In this document: piece by piece, positions 52,591-63,047 of the stretch | Position numbering within the stretch: position 1 is the stretch's first letter | Layout: the number at the start of each line of letters is the position of its first letter | DNA from: Arcuatula senhousia | Lineage: Eukaryota > Mollusca > Bivalvia > Mytilida > Mytilidae | Assembly (NCBI GenBank): GCA_963971305.1 | Contig: OZ020306.1 | Coordinates: 2,162,842-2,226,841, forward strand | Direction of reading: 5' to 3' | DNA length: 64,000 bases | Position numbers and translations under genes: made by a program | Notes under the pieces: model-generated | The model's input: only the letters and a program-made list of their open reading frames with translations | What the model was told of the DNA's origin: nothing | The model's database searches: none

Positions 52591-52914
52591 ATAGATATAT
52601 CCACTTGAAATTGATATGTACTGATGCTAATGCAACTTCAAACACATTACCAATGATGTACCATTTCACTATTTCACATTAAACAGACTTAACCAAAAAC
52701 GTTAACATTGGGCAAATCAGTAAGAAATTTCAAAGTCAGTGGACCGTGACTGCAGGAGCATACAGATAAAATGTTCTTCGAATTGATTTGCACTGATGCT
52801 AATGCCTTTGCGTACCAAATATAATGATGTACTATAACTAGTTTACATTAAACATACTTAACCAAAAAGGTTAACAATTGTGAACGCCGTCGTCGCCGTC
52901 GCCGGAATAGAGTT

Positions 52915-53392
52915 AGTTAGTTGGTTATTGCTTTAGCAGTACGATTTCGGCTATATCCGGGAGATGAACATGAAAGTGGTGATACAATGAACATGAAATG
53001 ATAATGAGGTGGAGGAAATGGGGACACAAGGCCAATCGGCTAGGGGACTGCCACTAGAAAAAGGAGTAATTGGTAGGGACGGGAAATTTAGCCTTCTGCA
53101 TGGGGATCCTTGTCCTACTCTTACCGAGACCTGCAGCAGGGTTTTTTAACGTGCAAGCTCGAGGAACGTTACACTTTTCCTAACACGGTGCACCACTATG
53201 GTTTTCGGTCAGGTTTTCCGCATTATAGCCTTACGAACCCGGCATTCATTATGATAGGGCTGCCCCATTCAACCACCTGGAGCACACATCCCAGTCGCTT
53301 TGTGGACAAAGCGGCCTGACCCGATGAAGGGTCTCTGAGCGCTCTTTAGTGGACATTTACCGACAAGCTTAGCGCTGCTGCGGGTCTCTGAT
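52915..53392 (-). mobile_element. SINE-like repeat, nearly full copy
   Basis: TTAGTTAGTTGGTTATTGCT, GATTTCGGCTATATCCGGGA, GGTGCACCACTATGG, GCATTATAGCC, CCCAGTCGCTTTGTGG and CAAGCTTAGCGCTGCTGCGG match 41492-41970 in order and orientation, at roughly 90 per cent by eye. Confidence 0.75.
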
Positions 53393-53547
53393 TCTCGCCT
53401 TCGAAAAAAAAAAATTGGCTGGAAAATTTTCCGGCATTTTTCACTGTCACATGACTGTACAATTCAACTAAGATAGATTCTCATATAATAATGCATCATT
53501 TTTTTTCTTTTTAGCCAGTGTCATATAGAAAGGTATGTTTCTTCGTA

Positions 53548-53640
53548 CTGTTATCGTCCGTGTTTATTGGTTTCGTCTTTGCCCTTTCGGACTTTTGACA
53601 TTTGGATGTCCCTTTTGGTACCTCTTTGCTTTTTACAAGT
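53548..53640 (+). repeat. Interspersed repeat, partner of 11180-11260
   Basis: GTCCGTGTTTATTGGTTTCG, TGCCCTTTCGGACTTTT and TTTGGTACCTCTTTGCTTTT mirror the reversed blocks in intron 1 of the C1q-like gene. Confidence 0.5.
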
Positions 53641-56600
53641 AATTCATCAAACAAATAACTTTAATGTTTTCCTGTTTGTAGTGTTGAAATGTATTGAGTA
53701 TGTGATTGTCGGACAATGTATGATAGTATTTGTTATATTTTTCTTTCACAGATTTGCATGTAACTTGTCGGTAACCCCGTACTTTTTAGGTGTGTTTTAA
53801 ATAACTTTTTAACTTTAATATCTCTGATAGTAAATTAATAGATGGAGTAACACTATAGTAATATATAAATCTGAATAAACTTTTCAACTTACAAAGCTTA
53901 CTGTTTGGCAAGATTTCACGGAATGAAAAATCCGGGTTATCAAATAGTGAATGTCGGGCGGGCGGGGAAGAATTTTTTATAACAGTTTTCTTAGCAACTA
54001 CTAATCACAGCCACTTGAAATTTTTTATCCAGCCTCACCATAAGGTCTTATAACGTGAAATTCGATTTCAGTTCTGTTGCTCACCTATTTCCTGTCAAAC
54101 GAAATCCGGTCATTTTTGACATTCAACAGATTTTCATCAGCATAACGAAGTATAAATTATTCTATTTTTTGTTTTTTCTGTTTCGGTTATTATTATCTTG
54201 TATTTGTTACTTTTGTAGTAAAGAACGGGTATAAACAATCAAAAACTATTCCCGTGAAACAAAGAACGACGTGTCTTAAAAAATTAAGAGGAACGTCGAC
54301 GCACATTTTGAATATGTCAATTGTATAACAAGTCCAACGATTAGAAAAACAAGGTCATAGTTAAGGGTCATATTACGGGAGGGGGAGGGGTGGTAAGTAC
54401 CAATTTTGTATATTCGGATGTGCGGCTGCAATGGGTCTACTTTTTCGGTTCTACTGAAAGGTATACGATTTTTTTAGATTCATTAAATTTGGGGTAGTAC
54501 ATAATTAACAGGAAAGTATATAAAAGTGCATTTCTTCAGAATTGATACTGTGTGGATATTTTTTGATTATCCAAGGAATACCGAGCTAACTGAATATCTT
54601 TATGTTTAAAATTTGGTGAAAATAAAAGCATATGAATGGTTTTAATTTTCATATTAATTGTATATGAATGGGTATAAAAATTCAGTCAATCAGGTATATG
54701 AATGGATAGGGTTTCTAAAACTCCAGCTGCGCGTCCGTTTCAGTTTTTATATGAAGTGGGGGGGGGGGGGTTATCTACATTTCTCTAGAACAAATGGTCA
54801 AAAGATACAGAAAATAATCTTATGTACAAGCATTTTGTGCAACTAGAATGAATTTCCGATACATTTAGTTCAAGTTTTACCTATTCAGTCGGGTCTTATA
54901 GTTGTGCCTGGGACGACAGTATATTAAGACTAAAAAAGTATTAGTCTCATAGTACTAGTGTGTTGACATATACTACAGTGAATATATTGTTCTACAACAA
55001 ATTAAATTAAAACACTCACTAACACCCCCACCCCCACACTCCCACCAAAAAAAAAACAAACTAAAAACAAAAACCAAAAAACAAAAACCGCACAAACCAA
55101 AACATTATTGAACATACAACAAAGCATTATTAGGGCCCTAAATTGAAGACGCAGACGCCTTTTAGTTTTCATTTGTTCCGTCCGTCTGTGTCTGTCCGTA
55201 CATTCGTTTGTCAACAGAGTCTTGTGAAATAAAAATAATAAAAAAAAAAAAAACTGTTGACGGTACTATTCTGAAATGTGCAGCATGTCATAATGTGCAT
55301 ATTAATATTTCATGCCCTTTTGTGTGATGTTTTTGGGAAAAAATCTTATTGTTATTTCCATCTTCGAAAGTAGGGGGCATATAATGTTCGGGTCTGTTCG
55401 TTTGTTGTTGTATTTTTATAAAAAAATTGGACTTTGAAAACACAAAAACACACAAACTATTGATAGTTCAGTTCTGAAATTGTTATACAGCATGTCCTGG
55501 TGTGCATTTAAATTCCATGTAAGTCCCCGTTAAATCACTTTTGGAAACTATTAGTTTTTTGCGATGGGGCAAATGCAAATGATTTTAATGTCGCCTTTGA
55601 TTTGCTTAAACGCTAACATAATTTGGATCATCATGGAAGTTCAAAAAATATATTACAAAGAGAAAAAACAAAAGATTTATAAAAAAACTTGTCTTTAACT
55701 AGTCAGTAGTTGATCCTCGTTTGTTGGATGAAAGCTGTATTCTATGCAATTTTTATGACCATCGCTTACAGATAAGATGAATCGGAGCACCTAAGTCCAC
55801 TATCGTTTCGACTAAGATCACATTGCTGATTGCTGATCGGTGGCAATTAATATGTGTTTTTGTTTGTTTGTTGTATGGTTTGTTTTTGTGATGATTTGAT
55901 GTCTACCACCTTTATGCAGATAATTTATAGAAACTGAAAAGACCTCTGTCTAGTTACGGAAGTATTATGTGAAAGGGACTCCGTTGCTGGCCCATTTTTT
56001 CGAAATTCTAAACGAAATATTTAAACAATTTTTCGAGAAAAGGAATTTTCAACTCCCGGACCCCTTCTGCATCCGCCACTAAAACCACACACCACTAGAA
56101 ACTATACGAAATCATAAAAAAAGTGTAAGACTGCAGTATGTACCTGGGTCTGAAATCACACACGCAAAATTGTTGAAAGCGTGATCATATATTGGTTCTC
56201 GGGCCTTTCCTACGACTTACTGTTTTTCTAAACAATCAGCTTTAACATTTTAAGAAAAGCGGGGTGTAACAAACTTGAATAATTCAAGCCATTTCCGTCT
56301 TCGTATACTACGGCGGACAATGTTAATGTAATGACCATAGGGAGTGAAATATAACGGCTGACTTATTCGGGTTAGGGTGTAGTACCATGGAACGGGTGCA
56401 TCGGAAAACTCTATGTTCTGCAACTTTCGATGGCGGACCATAAAATACAAAAAAAGTATGTAAGGCAAAGAGCAGCATGTACACATAAGGGACCGATCAT
56501 TTTAACTTTTCCTAAAAAAACTTATTCTGAATCTGAGTCCTGATGAAAAAATCTGGCAACAGAGGTTAAGAGAAAAAATCCGAAGGATTTCTGCCATGTA

Positions 56601-57550
56601 TAGATAATGTAATTAATACATGTAATTAAAATAAAATTCTATGATGCCGCCTTTAAAAAAATATAAAACTGATTTCTGACCAGATGAAAATACCAAGCCC
56701 CCCCTTTTTTTAAGGTAAATGATCGGTTCCTTAAATTTGACTTTTTTTGTTTGTTCTTTGATTTTATATGCTCTTGTCGGACCATTCTTTTTAAATGTTT
56801 GACAGCAGCTAATTATGGAGCCCTTCCTATCTTAATTAAAAACTGTTATTGTAGTTTTATTTCATAAATTATTCTCTATAAACCGTTTGTCTCCCTTTGT
56901 CATGCTTGTGTGTGCATACATTTTCATTTATTTTTTTATTTATAACATCTTGATATTTTTGGTAGGTCTTGAATAGCAAAACATGTAAAATATTATATCT
57001 CCCGTCTGGAAAATTAAACAAATTAAAAAATAAACAATTGACAATGGATCGACACCCTGCGTTTCCTTCTACACCTTGTGTAACCATGCTAATTGAATTT
57101 AATTTTCATTGTAGTTCTAAACAGACATGAATATTATCTCTCGACCAATAGATTTCATGGCCTTAATTAAATTATGTTAAGGCATTAAACCGACTGTTCT
57201 ATTCTGTCATTAGACATATTGATGTGTTAGTGAATGGATGTATCTATACTTTTCTGGCAAAATAGCGACACTCTAATATAAAACGGTCATGACGGTTCTG
57301 CGTTATATAAATTATCAGTTAGTTAACGTTATTTACGAAGAACCTTGCGTGAAAAGGATAACATTCGTATACTGTCAAAGGACTATTTTTATAAAGAAAA
57401 ATAAAGTAACACTTGAATGAAAAATGTTGTCAAATAAAAGCGTCTTAACGTCTGTGTCGCGGTTGAATATTTTTAAAGATATCTTTACAGGACTATAATA
57501 AATTATAATAAATGACCTAAGCGCTTACTTGACTACTAGTACTAAACAAC
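53641..57550. other. Interior of the 11.5-kb element, no gene recognised
   Basis: Mostly AT-rich sequence. Visible items are a G9 run at 54759-54770, a C/A-rich block at 55020-55090, short (AAAC)n-like sequence and, at 55979-56095, a phrase ending CCCCTTCTGCATCCGCCACT that resembles a decayed hAT-type MITE end. Short frames at 56250 and 56869 on the minus strand have no family resemblance. Confidence 0.35.
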
Positions 57551-57649
57551 AATTAAAAAAATGCATAATTTTTTATCCATTTTACACCCCCACCGGCCAC
57601 ATTATATAACCCCGAAAAAAATTAATACAGTGAAAAAATATATTTATCA

Positions 57650-58100
57650 TAAAAGCGCTAGAATACATATTCGTATCTAGCGTATTTTTAACCTGAATAT
57701 TGTATTCTGAAAACGTTTGCGTATTCTAGCTGATACACACAAACAAAAATACAAACTTAAACGCAACAACGTATTCTTAGTTTTGTTTTTGAAAGTATAC
57801 ATTGAAAATGTCCTTGCGTATTCAAATTATACAATCGTTTTAATAAAGTGAATATGCAATGCGTATTCTTGAGTTTACACACGACGTTGTTTCCAAATGT
57901 ATCTGTATTTGCGTATTTCTTGTAATTTTGAAGAATATTGCGTTTCCACTTCTTGCGTAAACATATCGTATTCGGTTGTTACGTTTACGTTGTGAACATA
58001 TGAGCGTATTCTATGCGTTTTCAACAAAATACGCAAGCGTAAACAATGCGTATACAACTAGGATTCAATTGAATACGCATAGAATACGCAAATAATTTGT
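57650..58100. repeat. Right subterminal GAATACGC array
   Basis: At least ten copies of GCGTATT(C/T) or AATACGCA in both orientations, for example AGCGTATTTTTA, GCGTATTCTAGC, GCGTATTCAAAT, GCGTATTCTTGA, GCGTATTTCTTG, TGAATACGCATAG and GAATACGCAAAT. They mirror the left array. Confidence 0.72.
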
Positions 58101-58128
58101 TAACGGATACAAGCACTTTCGCCCTGTG

Positions 58129-59126
58129 TAAGATAGTTTTTGATATGAAAAAGAACATTCCTAAATGTGCTCTGCTACTCGAATTAGGCTGGGAGCCAGT
58201 AACGGCATTCATTACTCGTCAGAGAGCTTTTTATTTCAAACGAATTAATAGATTACCTGTAAGAAGACTATGCGTGCGTGTATTCGATGAGCTTCTACGG
58301 CATGGCGAAGACTGCTTGAAATTAATGATCTAAGAGATAATTTTGATTTCGAAAACTTTGATTCTGTAAATGGAAGTTTTACCCGGGAAAAGTTATTCTA
58401 AGACGTCACTTCTAAGAGTAGTCTTAACATATATTTAAATTGTCATGTACAAGTAGGAGGACAGACATATTTATCCGACGCAAGTGGCTTCAAATCTTCA
58501 AGATTTAAGCAGCTTGCACGGACAAATTATTTGCCTGTAAAAATAAAAACTATCAACTTTCCACACAAAGTGTCTGCAGAAGTTTTGGCCAAGAACCATC
58601 AGCAACGACGATTTACTCAAGGCCAGTAACCAACAAGATATGGATACCATCCTTCTCCGAAAACGCTGGAAATGGATAGGGCATGTCATAAGAAAAGATA
58701 AGTCATCTCACATCAGAGTTTCCCTACATCGGACGCCAGATGGGAAAAGAAAAAGAGGAAGACCCAAAATCACATGGAGGAGGACAGTGGAAGGAGAAAT
58801 GAAAGGCTGGAATCATACATTGGGGACAATTGAGAGGATGGCCAAAGACCGCTACCAATGGAGGACCTTTGTTGCTGTCCTACATGCCACCAGGCATTAA
58901 GGGCAGTAAGTAAGTAAGTAAGTAAACAAAAAAACTATTAACGATGAACTTGTCTGAAAATGAATTTTGTCCGTTATGTGATTCTTGCGAGTATGAAGAC
59001 ATTGCACATTTGCTTTTGCATTGCCCTTCACTCGAGCATATCCGGCAAAAATATATTTCTATTTTTCGTATACGACTAATACCGTCAGTTTCATGGAACT
59101 GTCGTCACGTGCCACAATTTTATTTT
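58129..59126 (+). pseudogene. LINE 3' tandem unit 2, right part, with its own RTE insert
   Basis: It resumes at TAAGATAGTTTTTGATATGA and is almost identical to unit 1 to its end. The RTE fragment is present at the same site (frame 58640-58900, target duplications at 58537-58553 and 58922-58938). So the RTE insertion predates the duplication that made units 1 and 2. A stop at 58330-58332 is private to this unit. Confidence 0.82.
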
Positions 59127-60131
59127 CAAGATCGCATCTAACCAGATTTAGTTTTGACAACTGGGGCCTGAATTTTTATCAACTGAAAAAAAAATAGATG
59201 TCCCTTCTTACTAGGTCTTTATAAAAGATAAAATGAAAAATATGTTGAATTATATGACATGTGTCCTTGGTGAGCACGGGGACTTCAACCGAATAAACTT
59301 TGGTGACGCCCTTTGGAACTCTGTTCTGAGGCCCACCTTGACACACGCATGCTTTATATGGGCTCCTTTATCTTCTGCAAATCTATCATTGATCGAGAGT
59401 TGGCAATATCGAGTGGATAAGATAGTTTTTGATATGAAAAAGAACATTCTTAAATGTGCTCTGCTACTCGAATTAGGCTGGGAGCCAGTAACGGCATTCA
59501 TTACTCGTCAGAGAGCTTTTTATTTCAAACGAATTAATAGATTACCTGTAAGTAGACTATGCGTGCGTGTATTCGATGAGCTTCTACGGCATGGCGAAGA
59601 CTGCTTGAAATTAATGATCTTAGAGATAATTTTGATTTCGAAAACTTTGATTCTGTAAATGGAAATTTTACCCGGGAAAAGTTTTTCCAAGACGTCACTT
59701 CAAAGAGTAGTCTTAACATATATCTAAATTGTCATGTACAAATAGGAAGACAGACATATTTGTCCGACGCAAGTGACTTCAAGTCTGCTTGTACGGACAA
59801 AATATTTGCCTGTAAACAAAAAACCTATTAAGGATGAACTTGTCTGAAAATGAATTTTGTCCGGTATGTAATTCTGGCGAGTTTGAAGACATTGAACATT
59901 TGCTTTTGCATTGCCCTTCACTCGAGCATATCCGGCAAAAATATTTTACTATTTTTTTCGTATACGACTGATACCGTCGGTTTTATGGAACTGTCGTCAC
60001 GTGCCAAAATTTTATTTTTAATTGGAGACATAGGTTATAGTGAAGTTGGATATTTTTATGATGTAAATGGAAGAAAATTGCTTTTAGACATGTTCAACTA
60101 TCGAAATAGTATCGTTAATAGAGACAAATGA
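59127..60131 (+). pseudogene. LINE 3' tandem unit 3 and true end of the LINE frame
   Basis: It repeats LRPTLTHACFIWAPL to ELLRHGEDCLK. It lacks the RTE fragment (site GCCTGTAAACAAAAAACCTATT at about 59806) and continues with CPVCNSGEFEDIEHLLLHC. At about 60010, where units 1 and 2 pass into the next unit, it goes on into the frame NGRKLLLDMFNYRNSIVNRDK ending at 60129-60131. That is presumably the original C terminus. Frameshifts occur near 59960. Confidence 0.75.
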
Positions 60132-60942
60132 TGTATGTTTCTAGATGTCAACGTCAGTGTTTGTTTTTTAATGTTTTATTTTGTCTCCATATTTTATGGG
60201 TTTTTTGTTGTTAGTAAAATACATTTTATGACTGTGTAAATTTTTAATGGATATGATATATGTATGTAGATATTACTTGTATATATTTTAAATGTTTTAA
60301 CTAGACGCACCGCTACTTCTACCCTGGTAGCAGGTGCCCCCGATGTAAAGGGGTAGTTTCTAAATATATATATATTATAAAGACAAGGTCTGATTTTAAA
60401 GTTGATAACTAAATGATTTTTTATTCAAATTAATTTAATTATTTGATTAAAAAGCAAAATCAAAATATTTGACAAACTAATGCTGTACCATCCTCCTAAG
60501 TCGGGTTTTGAGTCCACGTCCCGCTCTCGCAATTTCAAAAACCTGACTTTGGGGGATGGTGCTCTACATTTATTTTTAATAGAAAATATTATTCCTGCAT
60601 GGTTACGAAAAAGTATGTAAATCAAGCTCTAAAGACACTTGGTTTATAAATGATCTTTTTGTTTTGGTGCTAAATCCAAACACGATAAAAAAGATTTTAG
60701 TACTAAAGAAGTAATAGTAGTATCATTTCATCACATATGGTGCAAAGTATGTGTTAATAACAGCTTGACGAATTTCATGCTTTGATCTAAACCATGGTGT
60801 TTATAGGCAGTATATTTGTATATAATGAATAGAAATTAGTTACAAATGGAAATAATGGAGAAACAAAACAAAAAGGTCAGTGTGAGATTAAGTCAGTTGT
60901 CCTTTCGATTAAAAACAAGATTTGGGTAGAGTTGTCCTTCTT
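60132..60942. other. LINE 3' flank and unassigned sequence
   Basis: CTACCCTGGTAGCAGGTGCCCCCGA (60318-60345) followed by a TATATATATA tract may be the LINE 3' untranslated region. The rest, with AGCGGGACGTGGACTC-like sequence near 60510 (reverse), has no identifiable gene. Confidence 0.3.
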
Positions 60943-63047
60943 TAATGCTGGCGTCACATTGTCCCGATTTTGACATACGATGGACACACGAATGTGAAAA
61001 TTTCAACTTCGTGCGAAGTTAGTCCCGAACTTGCTAAAAATCAAAATCAAAACCGAAGGGTATACGATTAGAACCGATGGCTAAGCGATCGGAAAAGAAG
61101 CACATAAGAATAGCTGCGAACCGATTACGAAGTTGTTACGATGTTATCAAGATTAGTCGAGAATTAGATCCGAAGGAGACACGAATTTATACGACGGCTG
61201 TACGACGTCGTGTTTTGCATACGATGGTCTACGAAGCATCACGATGGGTATACGAAGTATGAAATATAATAACGCGATTTGCAATAAAATTAAATAATTT
61301 AGTCTATATAGATTGTCCTTTGCAGCCTCTAATTAGTATTTATGGATAACAAGTTAAAACGATGGCTCTCCAAGCAAACCCCTGCTGTCCCTGATGTCGA
61401 TCAGTAAGAGTAGATAAGACATTTGATCTAAAGCTAATATGTAGAGCCTGTTACAAAAAAGATGACGCTACTTTATCTTGTTTTGTTCGTGTGAGTTGAC
61501 CGAAGCACACATAATCTCATTCTGAAAACAAGAAGAATATGTTGTAACTATGTAGAAAGTTCAACAATTTTAGCTGTTGCGAACGATTCTTGAACAAAGC
61601 GTGTCCACCTTATAATACATAACTTCGTTACCGGTCCTATACCGGTATCTAAGTCCAAAGATCCCGTAAATATTTGCGGACCGAAACGGAATGTAAACTT
61701 GATCTTAGTAACCCGTAATGGTGGACTGACATACAGTACATAACAAAAAGCAGTTTAAAACTATAATTAAGGGTTTAGAAAAAAGGTGTGGGAAACTGAT
61801 ATTTCAGTGAAATTCCAAAGTTCAAAGGGTCCTAACTCTGTAAAAAAATGCGGACTGGAACAACGCGTTAACTTGATCTTTAACTCATCATGGTAAGACT
61901 CACATACCAAAAATCAGTTTAAAGTTTGATATCTATATATAAGATTTTTAAAAAAAGTGCGAAAAAGTTATTGTGACAGCGAGACGCCCGGCCGGACAGA
62001 CACACAAACGGGCAGACGGAGTGCAAACCTAATGTCCCCTTCGGCTTTTGTCGGTAAGGGACTGATAAAAAACTAAAGTAGGTTTAAAATATTTAAACAT
62101 TTATTTCTGATATTGAAATTTAAGTATTAAAAGGTGCCACAAAAGCCTGGACGAGGACGCGAAAGAGGGAAGCACCTGGCTGGAAACAACAGGACGAAAT
62201 GAAAAGTGTCAGAAGATTCTAGATCCAGACTGTCTTCGCTTTGTTTTGTCTATTCTTCTTGTACTTTTGAGACTGATCATTCTAGTTTCAATTTTTTTTT
62301 AATTTCCTTTATCAATTTTTCGAAACTAAAAAAATTATGAATAAAGAATTAATGAAGATACTTGTATCATAAACTGCTGTCTTGTTAGTCTTCCTCCTGC
62401 TGCATTTTAATTATGAGGGGGAAAACAGAGCTATATATATGTACTAACTTTTCTTTTTCTAAACGATTTATTGTAACACGCCCCTTACTGAAATGGATTA
62501 ATAAATGTCCCTATAAGGGACTTTTGACACGTCTGATATTTTTTTTACTTCAGAAATCGTACTGCTTTGACCAGTGCCGTGTTTCCATCTCAATGCCATT
62601 ACTCTATGCCATTACATTAGTTACGACGGATATACGAATACAAAGCGAGGTCTTTGCGACGCCGTGTTTCCTTCGCACCACCTTCGGAGAGCTTCTTGTT
62701 TTATTCGTGCCGCCATCGTAAGATAAATTAAGCCGACGACACTTAGAAGGAAACACGAAATCAGAAGATGCTTTCACGAAGGCATTACGATAGAAAGGAT
62801 GGATTAACGAACACAACACGAACAAGGACCTTCGCACGAACCTTCGGGAGTTTTTTAACATGTTAAAAAATTAGGAAGGCATTACGAAGTTGCTCCCGAA
62901 GTTGGAATATTTCAGCCGATGGTGCTACGATGGTAAAAGATGGCAACACGAATAGCGCGATTTGAATACGATCACTCCCGATTTTGAAAATATCCATAAT
63001 CGTGTTTTCATCGGGGTCAAAATCGGGATAGTGTGACGCCAGCATTA
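60943..63047. mobile_element. 2.1-kb TIR element with dense ACGA/CACGAA subterminal motifs
   Basis: TAATGCTGGCGTCACATTGT (60943) pairs with the reverse of the right end (ACAATG/ATAGTGTGACGCCAGCATTA, 63028-63047). The inverted repeats run 31 bp, including CCCGATTTTGA, with three mismatches. Inside both ends, over about 330 and 430 bp, short motifs such as TACGAAG, CACGAA, ACGATGG and CGAAGG recur very densely. A 2-bp TA duplication is possible. No transposase frame was found; the 61-codon frame at 61077 is made of the repeats. Confidence 0.78.
61620..62070 (+). repeat. Mollusc-type repeat ending CCCCTTCGGC...GGGACTGATAA
   Basis: It has the same two-unit plan as 21165-21520: AACTTGATCTTTAACTCATCATGG, CACATACCAAAAATCAG, a CGGACAGACACACAAACGGG run and GTCCCCTTCGGC. 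It sits inside the TIR element. Confidence 0.62.

Larger units (their letters stand above)
50900..52900 (+). repeat. About 150-bp tandem repeat, interrupted
   Basis: AACCAAAAACGTTAACATTGG (or variants) occurs at about 51028, 51178, 51333, 52692 and 52860. Each is followed by CAAATCAGTAAGAAATTTCA, AGTGGACCGTGACTGCAGGA and GATCTGTACTGATGC. Between 51415 and 52590 the array is split by a SINE-like copy. Confidence 0.72.
46611..58128. mobile_element. 11,518-bp TIR element with TAA target duplication and GAATACGC subterminal arrays
   Basis: The ends are perfect 24-bp inverted repeats (CACAGGGCGAAAGTGCTTGT plus ATCC; 46611-46634 and 58105-58128), flanked by TAA on both sides. Unit 1 (45310) and unit 3 (59413) hold the uninterrupted site GGATAAGATAGTTT, so insertion at TAA is demonstrated. 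Just inside both ends lie clusters of GAATACGC/GCGTATTC (about 46670-47000 and 57655-58100). Subterminal arrays and a 3-bp duplication suggest CACTA/CMC-like or PIF-Harbinger-like (TWA) mobility, but the ends are not canonical for either and no transposase core was found. The interior holds zinc-finger-like frames, tandem repeats and nested insertions. Confidence 0.85.

Noticed and set aside
61077..61262. 61-codon basic frame KRSEKKHIRIAANRLR
   Set aside because: Composed of the subterminal ACGA-type words of a TIR element.
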